From NCBI GenBank assembly GCA_009392005.1, contig VFHL01000005.1, positions 105,619 to 169,618 on the forward strand: a stretch of DNA of 64,000 nt, read 5' to 3'. Made by a program: the position numbers and the translations under genes. The notes below the pieces were generated by a model. The model saw nothing but the letters and a program-made list of their open reading frames with translations. It was not told the origin of the DNA and searched no databases. The DNA comes from SAR202 cluster bacterium (GTDB taxonomy: Bacteria > Chloroflexota > Dehalococcoidia > UBA6926 > VFHL01). Positions 21,601 to 28,522 of the stretch are shown here, in pieces (the stretch's first letter is position 1; each line of letters opens with the position of its first letter).

Positions 21601-22139
21601 TCTTGTCACCAGACGGCGAGACTGTTTTAGAGAAATTCACTTTTGAAAGACAATCTACAGGTGAGGGCCTCTGCCTTGCAGATTATTTGCATCCAATTGC
21701 GACAGGGGAAACAGACTATATAGGTATGTTTGTCACAACCGTTGGTCCAGGCGTGCGTGCTTTGGCAGAGGAATGGAAAGACCGGGGAGATTATCTTGGT
21801 TCCCATATCATGCAAATATTAGCTTTGGAAGGTGCGGAAGGTTTCGCAGAGCTTTTACATCAAAGGATGCGAGCAATGTGGGGAATGCCTGATCAATCAG
21901 ATATCTCAAAGCAAGACTTATTTAAATCTGCTTACACTGGGAGGAGATTTTCATTCGGCTATCCAGCATGTCCACGATTAGATGATCAAGCAGGCATGTG
22001 GAGACTTCTCCAACCAGAGAAAGAAATCGGTGTCGAGCTGACTGAAGAATTCATGATGGACCCAGAAGGATCGGTAAGTGCCTTAGTAATCCATCATCCT
22101 CAAGCGAAATATTTTTCGGTAAATTCAGCTCTGGCATGA
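18666..22139 (+). CDS. metH: Cobalamin-dependent methionine synthase, full length
   Basis: Hcy domain (LDGAMGTSIQ, NVVGGCCGT), pterin domain (VGERTNVLGSREFKRLI), B12 domain (GDVHDIGKNLVDII), activation domain (RRFSFGYPACPRLDDQ). GGAGGG RBS before ATG at 18666. Confidence 0.95.
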   Translation: MDRESRDQRLRETLQNRIMILDGAMGTSIQAHDLSANDFGGSEYEGCNEYLNILKPELIKDIHLDYFQAGADIAETNSFGSTPIVLDEYGLGAQAFEISRRSAEIAREAAEVSSTDEKLCFVAGSMGPTTKAISVTGGITWDGLVENFRIQASGLIAGGVDLLLIETSQDTLNIKAALEGIDRAFSEINTFVPVAVQVTIETMGTMLGGQDIESIYRSIAHRDLLWIGMNCATGPEFMRDHIRTLARISRFPISVVPNAGLPDEDGKYNETPEKMATTMSDYMDSGWINVVGGCCGTVGEHIHQLAEHASKKHIYVPDGEQESAVVGLETQLINDENRPLIVGERTNVLGSREFKRLIADGRIEEAAEIGRRQVRAGAHILDVCLQDPDRDEMNDISTFLEELTRKIKAPIMLDSTDARVLEEALKRTPGKSIINSINLEDGEDRFRAVIPLAKRYGAALVVGCIDDDKEQAQAITKDRKIEIARRSYNLLTQKYGVEPQDIIFDPLVFPVGTGDQNYVGSGVETLESIMEIKKEFPKAKTILGVSNVSFGLPAAGREVLNSVMLYHAVQAGLDMAIVNSQRIERYASLSDQEKKLSEDLIWWRGTDPIGAFADYFRERKTQSNESDRKALPLDERLASNVVEGTKEGLLEDLDEALRSRKPLEIINGPLMNGMSEVGRLFGNNELIVAEVLESAEVMKSAVSHLEPHMESLEESSRGRVLLATVKGDVHDIGKNLVDIIFSNNGYQVINLGIKIPPQELIQAYNDHEPDVIGLSGLLVKSAQMMVDTARDFREANIDVPLLVGGAALTNRFTRLRISPEYAGLVVYAQDAMTGLDLVGKIRDDESRAALANTLEEETLRLNKNESVRELKSEDQIVSGSTLEPAAKVPVPPDLIQHILTDYDLSEVFSYINPTMLYNRHLGFRGSRFSEALENREKKAMDLHEKVQSVEDYMLSRPDIQARAIYRFFRAGSEGNDICILSPDGETVLEKFTFERQSTGEGLCLADYLHPIATGETDYIGMFVTTVGPGVRALAEEWKDRGDYLGSHIMQILALEGAEGFAELLHQRMRAMWGMPDQSDISKQDLFKSAYTGRRFSFGYPACPRLDDQAGMWRLLQPEKEIGVELTEEFMMDPEGSVSALVIHHPQAKYFSVNSALA

Positions 22140-22312
22140 TTTACTAGGATTTATCTTCATCCTCTGTTTATCAAAAGCATTATTTAACAGCTGTTTGAGA
22201 ACTTCGAAAATATCAAGATTCTTTTCTCATACGGTTTAAAAAAGAGTACTTTAAATGTTTAAACACCGTAAGGTTTTATTTAAAGCTTCTATCCCTGTTT
22301 CCAGTTACGTTG

Positions 22313-22318
22313 TATAAT
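22313..22318 (+). promoter_or_regulatory. Candidate -10 box (TATAAT) upstream of the 11-gene CoA-ester cluster
   Basis: Exact TATAAT in GTTGTATAATCCC, about 100 nt before the first ATG. No convincing -35 box. Confidence 0.3.
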
Positions 22319-22418
22319 CCCTTGGCTGTGAATTCATATCTGTCCGGCCTCGGCGGATGGTCTCGCAGCAAATGGTTGGCGGAGGGTTGTTCTTTGGACA
22401 AAAGGAGGGCGTTTTAAT

Positions 22419-23300
22419 ATGTCACTTTTACGTAGCCTTATGTTCGTACCAGGAATCAGAGAGGATTTTCTTGGGCGTGCGACAGACTTACAGTCTGATC
22501 TGGTTTGTGTTGATTTAGAGGATTCAGTTCCCCCGGGAGACAAAGATAGAGCTCGCGACATTGTTCAGGAGTGGCTTCCTAAGCTGGCACGTCCCAATTA
22601 CATGTTGATTGTCAGGGTAAATGGTTTGGATACCGGATTATTAGAAGACGATTTGGCAGCGTTAGTTTCGAATGAGTTAGAAGCGATCAGTTTGCCGAAG
22701 GCACATACACCGGAAATTGTCCAACAGGTTGATCACTATCTTACTATCTTGGAACGTGAGCGGGGACTTCCTAATGGTCACGTGAAGATGATTCCATGGA
22801 TAGAATCAGCCGAAGCGGTTTTAAATGCGCAGGCGATAACCCGAGCGAGCTCGCGTTTAATTGGAGCTTCAATTGGTGGTGAGGATCTCACGATCACTTT
22901 AGGTGTTGAGCGCACAAAAATCGGAAAAGAAATTGAATGGGCTCGTTATCAGGTGGCTACTGCATGTAGGGCTGCGGGTATTCTTCCAATCGACTCACCT
23001 GTTATGGATTTCCGTGACACAGAGCAATTGGAGCGGGAATCGCAATTTGTTAGAAGTATTGGTTTTGGCGGAAAATATTGTATTCACCCTTCACAGATAG
23101 AAGTAATAAATCGCGTTTTTTTGCCAAGCGATGAAGAATTGTCTCAGGCACGTCGCATAGTGGAAGTGTACGAGGAAGCAGAAAAGCAAGGTCTAGGGGC
23201 AGTAGGTATGGATGGCCTTGTGGTTGATCGACCTGTTTATGTGAGGGCCCAAAATCTTTTGGATTTTATGGCTCAACAAACTGAAGATATGAAGGAGTAA
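22419..23300 (+). CDS. CitE-like (HpcH/HpaI superfamily) C-C lyase; candidate malyl/methylmalyl/citramalyl-CoA lyase or malyl-CoA thioesterase
   Basis: RSLMFVPGIREDFLGRA, VCVDLEDSVPPGDKDRAR, IPWIESAEAVLNA, CIHPSQIEVINRVF. AAAAGGAGGG RBS upstream. Confidence 0.82.
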   Translation: MSLLRSLMFVPGIREDFLGRATDLQSDLVCVDLEDSVPPGDKDRARDIVQEWLPKLARPNYMLIVRVNGLDTGLLEDDLAALVSNELEAISLPKAHTPEIVQQVDHYLTILERERGLPNGHVKMIPWIESAEAVLNAQAITRASSRLIGASIGGEDLTITLGVERTKIGKEIEWARYQVATACRAAGILPIDSPVMDFRDTEQLERESQFVRSIGFGGKYCIHPSQIEVINRVFLPSDEELSQARRIVEVYEEAEKQGLGAVGMDGLVVDRPVYVRAQNLLDFMAQQTEDMKE

Positions 23301-23302
23301 AT

Positions 23303-24331
23303 ATGTTTATAACTGAACGAGGGCAGCGTTTTGTCATCCCACGTACCGAATTAACTTATCCGTGCCATGTGTTGCGCATGCACGAAAATGCCGCGAAAGC
23401 ACCAGTTGATCATGTTATGGCCGATTTTGAAGACGCATGCCCGTATGAATTTAAGGGTGAATCTTCTAGAGCAACGATGGTGGAGGCGCTGAACAAAGTT
23501 GATTTCGGGTCTAAGGTAGTGACTGTCCGGCCAAATAATATCAAGTCAAAATTTTTCCTGGGCGATATTCAAGCGATTATGATGGGTGCCGTTGATCGAT
23601 TCCATGGCATCATTCTCCCAAAAACGAATGAACCTGAGGATATTATTTATCTTTCGAGCCTTCTAGATTCCCTCGAGCTCGAAGCAGGCTGGACAACAAA
23701 GGTGCAAATAGAGGCTTTGATAGAAACCCCTCTTGCTGTTGTGAACGCATATGATATAGCGAAATCTTCAGATCGTATGGTTGGCTTGATATTTGGTATT
23801 GCCGACTTCACTGCTGCAATGGGAGTTTCCGAAATGGTGAAGAGTCAAAACAAGAATTTTCACTATGCAAAACAAGCGACGGCTGTTGCTGCAAAAGCAG
23901 CGGGTCTTCATGCAATTGATAACGCATATCTTGATCTTATTCGTCGAGATACTTCGGAAGAGGAAGCTGACGTTATACGGGGCGATATTCGGAAAAAGAA
24001 TGAAGAAGCGGCGGCTTTGGGAATGGATGGCACGTGGGTCATTCACCCTCAACAGGCCGAAATAGCGAATGAAGTTTATTCACCTGATGATATCGAGGTT
24101 GCTTCGGCGAAACGAGCGGTTGATATTTATCATGAACTCGGTGGCGGAGCAATAGCGGACCCTGAGACCGGAGAATTTCATGATGAAGCAACGATTAAAG
24201 GAAAGCTCATGTTGTTAGCGAAGGCGGTTCAAGCAGGTACTGTAGATCCCGAATATCTGGCCGCGCAGGCTGCTAAGTCGAAAGAAGTCACGGGATACGA
24301 CATTTTGGAGATGATGCGGCAGGTTGTATAG
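23303..24331 (+). CDS. Second CitE/Mcl-superfamily lyase (342 aa); candidate malyl-CoA/beta-methylmalyl-CoA lyase
   Basis: VDHVMADFEDACPYEFKGE, QIEALIETPLAVVNAYDIA, GLIFGIADFTAAMG, GTWVIHPQQAEIANEVYSPDDIEVASAKRAVD. 2-nt gap from the preceding lyase. Confidence 0.75.
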   Translation: MFITERGQRFVIPRTELTYPCHVLRMHENAAKAPVDHVMADFEDACPYEFKGESSRATMVEALNKVDFGSKVVTVRPNNIKSKFFLGDIQAIMMGAVDRFHGIILPKTNEPEDIIYLSSLLDSLELEAGWTTKVQIEALIETPLAVVNAYDIAKSSDRMVGLIFGIADFTAAMGVSEMVKSQNKNFHYAKQATAVAAKAAGLHAIDNAYLDLIRRDTSEEEADVIRGDIRKKNEEAAALGMDGTWVIHPQQAEIANEVYSPDDIEVASAKRAVDIYHELGGGAIADPETGEFHDEATIKGKLMLLAKAVQAGTVDPEYLAAQAAKSKEVTGYDILEMMRQVV

Positions 24332-24365
24332 ATTCAAAATCAAGGTCCCAATCAAGGAGATGTAG

Positions 24366-25571
24366 ATGCGATTCTACGAATATGAAGCAAAAACATTGTT
24401 GGGTAAGCAGGGCTTGCCTTTACCCCCTGGTGGGGTTGCCGAGACCGCTTCTGATGCAGAACGGATTGCTAGCGAGATCGGTGGTTCGGTGGTTCTGAAG
24501 TCTCAAGTTCTCAGTGGAGGGCGAATGAAAGCGGGTGGAGTGAAATTTGCCGATACCGCAGGGGAAGCGAAATCTGCTGCCGATGAGATTCTGAAAATAG
24601 AGATAAATGGCCAACTGCCCCGCTCAGTATTGGTGGAAGGCAAGGCTACTGTTGCTAAAGAGTATTACTTGGGAGTCACGTATGATGCTGTAGTGAAGAG
24701 CCCTGTAATTCTTTTCAGTGATATGGGTGGGATTGATATTGAAGAGGTTGCAGATGAACACCCTGAGCATTTAGCGAAGGCTCATATATCGAACATCAAC
24801 CCTTTCTCAGATTACAAAGCGAAAGAGATTATTTCCTCGCTTGGAATTACTGGTAGCCAATTAACGAGATTAACTCCCATTTTGGTACGTTTAGTGAGTG
24901 TTTTTCGGGAGTATGATCTTACTCTTGCGGAGATCAACCCGCTTGCACAGCTAGAAAATGGTACGTTCATTTCTTTGGATTGCCATGTAGATATGGAAGA
25001 AGAAGCACGCGTACGACAGGGTGGAATTCTTGGTGAATTGAATATACCTTCTAACGAAGTTAGACAAGGCCGCCCACCTACGGATTTTGAAATTGGGGGC
25101 ATGGAAGTGGACGCTGTTGATGCTCGAGGCGTAGCTGGCAGGGTCGTCGAATTTGATGGCAATTTGGGTCTAGTTATTGGTGCTGGTGGTGGTAGTTTGA
25201 CTTTATTCGACGCTGTACGGAAATATGGGGGTCAGGCTGCAGACTATTGTGAAATTGGTGGTAACCCCAGCGTGTTAAAGGCGTATGAATTAACAAAATT
25301 GATTTTAAATAAACCGGGTGTAGAGAAAATTGCCGTTATGATGAATGTTGTAAGTAATACTCGAGTGGATATTATGGCTCGTGGTGTTATCAAAGCGGTT
25401 GTTGAGGAAGGCTACGATCCGGCTGACAAGATCGCGATTTTTCGCATACCAGGTTCTTGGGAATCAGAAGGATTCAAAATCTTACGTAAATATGGGGTAG
25501 ATTTTGTTGATCGTACGGTTTCTATGGATGAAGCCGCTCGTCGTGCAGTATCTAAATTGGTGGGTGAATAA
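24366..25571 (+). CDS. SucC/MtkA-like ATP-grasp acyl-CoA ligase beta subunit, divergent
   Basis: MRFYEYEAKTLLGKQGLPLPPGGVA, VLKSQVLSGGRMKAGGVKF, DLTLAEINPLA. SucC NIFGGI and EGTN motifs are replaced by NVVSNT and PGSW. Confidence 0.78.
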   Translation: MRFYEYEAKTLLGKQGLPLPPGGVAETASDAERIASEIGGSVVLKSQVLSGGRMKAGGVKFADTAGEAKSAADEILKIEINGQLPRSVLVEGKATVAKEYYLGVTYDAVVKSPVILFSDMGGIDIEEVADEHPEHLAKAHISNINPFSDYKAKEIISSLGITGSQLTRLTPILVRLVSVFREYDLTLAEINPLAQLENGTFISLDCHVDMEEEARVRQGGILGELNIPSNEVRQGRPPTDFEIGGMEVDAVDARGVAGRVVEFDGNLGLVIGAGGGSLTLFDAVRKYGGQAADYCEIGGNPSVLKAYELTKLILNKPGVEKIAVMMNVVSNTRVDIMARGVIKAVVEEGYDPADKIAIFRIPGSWESEGFKILRKYGVDFVDRTVSMDEAARRAVSKLVGE

Positions 25572-26483
25572 ATGTCAATTCTTATAGACGAAAATACGAA
25601 ATTTATTATTCAAGGCATTACAGGGCGAGAAGCCGTGAATATGACGCGGGAATGCCTCGACTATGGTTCAAAAGTTGTGGCTGGAGTGACGCCAGGTCGT
25701 AAGGGACGTGATGTGTATGGAGTACCTGTATACGATACTGTCCGCGAGATAACTGATCAGATGGAAGTAGATGGATCGGTTATAACGGTGCCTGCTCCCT
25801 TTGCTGCGGATGCTGTTCTTGAGGCCATTGATGCAGGTATTAAATTGATCGTTGTCGTAACTGAGCGGATACCTCGTGCGCAAGTCGCTCAATTTATTGA
25901 ATTTGCCGATGCAAAGGGCGCGCGACTCATAGGTCCAAACTGCCTTGGGATTATATCGCCTGATAAAGCGAAAATGGGTGGTATCGGTGGAACGGCCCTT
26001 GATACTCAAAAAGCTTATACGCCAGGGTATGTTGGTGTGATGTCTCGCAGCGGAGGAATGACAACCGAAATCTGTGATACGTTGACAGCGGCAGGTTTGG
26101 GTGAAAGCACAGCGGTTAGCATAGGTGGGGATCCAATGATCGGTAGCACATATGCTGAACTGATGCCGTTGTTTGAGGCGGATGAACAGACGCAGGCCAT
26201 TGTAATTTACTCTGAGCCCGGTGGGCCAATGGATGCTCAGCTTGCTAATTATGTTCAAGAATCGGGTAGTCAGCTTCCAATAATTGCATTTATGGCTGGG
26301 CGTTTTATGGATGAAATGCCAGGAATGCGATTCGGTCATGCAGGTACGATCGTTGAAGGAAAAGCTGATACAGCGGTTGAGAAAATCCGTTTGCTTGAAG
26401 AAGCGGGAATTCACGTGGCCCAAGGAATTTCGGAAATACCAGATTTAGTGAAATCAGCTGTTGAGAAGGGTGGGAACCAATGA
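25572..26483 (+). CDS. SucD/MtkB-like acyl-CoA ligase alpha subunit, divergent
   Basis: MSILIDENTKFIIQGITGREA, RLIGPNCLGIISP, VMSRSGGMTTEICD, SIGGDPMIGSTY, FGHAGTIVEG (phospho-His region). Confidence 0.85.
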   Translation: MSILIDENTKFIIQGITGREAVNMTRECLDYGSKVVAGVTPGRKGRDVYGVPVYDTVREITDQMEVDGSVITVPAPFAADAVLEAIDAGIKLIVVVTERIPRAQVAQFIEFADAKGARLIGPNCLGIISPDKAKMGGIGGTALDTQKAYTPGYVGVMSRSGGMTTEICDTLTAAGLGESTAVSIGGDPMIGSTYAELMPLFEADEQTQAIVIYSEPGGPMDAQLANYVQESGSQLPIIAFMAGRFMDEMPGMRFGHAGTIVEGKADTAVEKIRLLEEAGIHVAQGISEIPDLVKSAVEKGGNQ

Positions 26484-26698
26484 GTATGTTTATCAAATTG
26501 GAGGTGAGCCCGGAAGTTGCATCAAATCCGGATTTAGTATCCAAATTAGTCGAGATATGCCCGGTTGATATTTTCGATCAGGACGATGGGAAATTACGCA
26601 TAGTTGATGAGAATGAAGATGAATGTACCCTTTGCGATTTGTGTATTGAAGCAGCGCCTGAAGGGGCAGTTAAGGTAATCAAACTTTACGAAGATTAG
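26480..26698 (+). CDS. Small single-cluster ferredoxin-like protein (72 aa)
   Basis: EICPVDIF plus CTLCDLCIEAAPEGAVKV: CP in the first half, CxxCxxC in the second, final Cys replaced by Ala. Overlaps the previous stop by 4 nt. Confidence 0.75.
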   Translation: MSMFIKLEVSPEVASNPDLVSKLVEICPVDIFDQDDGKLRIVDENEDECTLCDLCIEAAPEGAVKVIKLYED

Positions 26699-26811
26699 AA
26701 GTTATCTACTTGTTTGATGGAGATACAAATTAATGACGGAGTTTTTCACACATTGTATTTAGAAATTGATGGTTTTAAGAAAATATGTGTCCTAAATAAC
26801 CGAAAGGTCTT

Positions 26812-27975
26812 ATGACGATGACTACAGATACCGAGAGTTTAGATCCCTTTGTAGCCGAACTGCGGCGCTGGGTTGATAACGAAGTACTTCCAGTCGTTGA
26901 TGAGTTGGAACATAGTAATACTTTTCCTGACAAGCTCGTTGAAGCGATGCGTGATCTTGGCGTTTTTGAGCTTATGATTCCCAAGGAGTACGGTGGTTTA
27001 GGGGCTAATTACGTAACGTATACAGGTGTAGTAGAAGAGCTTTCGCGTGGTTGGATGAGTCTTGGCGGGATTTTGAATACTCATGTGATCGTAAGTCATA
27101 TGATTTCTAAGTTTGGTACAGAAGATCAAAAACAACGCTATCTGCCACAGATGGCGAAGGTCGAACGCAGAGGGGCATTAACTATCACAGAGCCTAACAC
27201 AGGGAGTGATGTTCAAGCGATTGAGACTTCAGCAGTTTTAAAAGGTGACGAATATGTCATTAATGGCAGTAAATTATATGTGAGTAATGGCAGGAGAGGT
27301 AAGATTTTTGCCCTGCTAGCGAAGACGGATAGAGAGATTGATCCTCGACATCGAGGGATTAGCTGCTTCCTAGTACAGCCGGATTTCCCGGGATTTAATA
27401 TTGTACGAGAGATTGAAAAGTTAGGCTACAAGGGTATAGAGGCTTGTGAGTTACATTTGGATAATTTGCGGGTTCCCGTTGAGAACTTGCTTGGTGGGGT
27501 CGAGGGTCGCGGATTTGTTCATGCCATGAGTGGGTTGGAAGTAGGCCGATTGAATGTAGCCTCCAGAGCGGTCGGTGTTGCTCGCGCAGCATTTGAAGAT
27601 GCGATCAGATATGCCCAGCAGAGGGAAACATTTGGGCAACAAATTGCTCAACATCAGGCAATCCAACTGAAGCTTGGTGAGATGGGAACTGATATTCAAG
27701 CAGCACGTTTACTTACACGTTGGGCGGCTGGGCAAAAGGATGTTAAGGACCGATCGGATATGGAAGTTGGTATGGCAAAACTGTTTGCGACAGAGGTTGC
27801 AGGTCGCGCCGCACTGGAGTCGATGAGAATTCATGGCGGCATAGGTTATACAAAAGAGATGCGGGTTGAGCGTTACTATCGCGATGTGCCATTCATGATG
27901 GTTGGCGAAGGAACAAATGAGATACAGAAGACTGTGATTGCACGGAATCTGCTTGACCGATATCGAATCGATTAG
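26812..27975 (+). CDS. Acyl-CoA dehydrogenase family protein; candidate methylsuccinyl-CoA dehydrogenase
   Basis: LTITEPNTGSDVQAIET, RETFGQQIAQHQAIQLKLGEM, HGGIGYTKEMRVERYYRDVPFMMVGEGTNEIQKTVIARNLL. Substrate inferred from context only. Confidence 0.85.
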   Translation: MTMTTDTESLDPFVAELRRWVDNEVLPVVDELEHSNTFPDKLVEAMRDLGVFELMIPKEYGGLGANYVTYTGVVEELSRGWMSLGGILNTHVIVSHMISKFGTEDQKQRYLPQMAKVERRGALTITEPNTGSDVQAIETSAVLKGDEYVINGSKLYVSNGRRGKIFALLAKTDREIDPRHRGISCFLVQPDFPGFNIVREIEKLGYKGIEACELHLDNLRVPVENLLGGVEGRGFVHAMSGLEVGRLNVASRAVGVARAAFEDAIRYAQQRETFGQQIAQHQAIQLKLGEMGTDIQAARLLTRWAAGQKDVKDRSDMEVGMAKLFATEVAGRAALESMRIHGGIGYTKEMRVERYYRDVPFMMVGEGTNEIQKTVIARNLLDRYRID

Positions 27976-28011
27976 ACTGTTTCTTGATTTCAACGCAGGG
28001 GGGTATGCGTA

Positions 28012-28473
28012 ATGCAATTTGGGCGCTATTTTGATGAATTTGAAAAAGGGGATATTTATAAGCATTGGCCGGGCCGCACAATAACCGAATCTGATGATGT
28101 GCTGTTCTGCATGCTAACAATGAATCACCATCCTCTGCACATAGACAAAAATTATGCTGAAGGAACACAATTCAAACAAAACGTAGTAGTAGGAAACCTT
28201 GTTATGGATATCGCTTTCGGGATGAGCGTAGAAGATGTTTCAGGTAAAGCCATAGCAAATTTAAGCATCGACGAAGTGAAATTCCACAAACCCACTTTCC
28301 ACGGAGACACTATATACGCCGAAACTGAAGTCCTATCTGTTCAGGAGACAAGTAAGCCAGATCGAGGCGTAGTTACAGTGGAAACAAGAGCGACTAACCA
28401 AAGAGAAGAAATGGTGATGTCTTTCAAAAGAAGTGTTTTGGTTCCTAGAGCGCCTGAAGAACAGCAAGAATAG
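28012..28473 (+). CDS. MaoC-family (R)-hydratase; candidate mesaconyl-CoA hydratase
   Basis: FGRYFDEFEKGDIYKHWPGRTITESDDVLFCMLTMNHHPLHIDKNYAEGT hot-dog hydratase pattern, strongly reminiscent of the short MaoC proteins found in actinobacterial ethylmalonyl-CoA gene clusters (from memory). Confidence 0.8.
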   Translation: MQFGRYFDEFEKGDIYKHWPGRTITESDDVLFCMLTMNHHPLHIDKNYAEGTQFKQNVVVGNLVMDIAFGMSVEDVSGKAIANLSIDEVKFHKPTFHGDTIYAETEVLSVQETSKPDRGVVTVETRATNQREEMVMSFKRSVLVPRAPEEQQE

Positions 28474-28522
28474 TTGGGTAGAATGATGCGCAGCTCAATG
28501 CGGCTTGAATTTGGAGGTAGTG

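Noticed and set aside
25668-26423. 251-aa minus-strand ORF
   Set aside because: Lies wholly antisense to the well-supported SucD-like gene; composition has no recognisable domain and looks like a shadow ORF.
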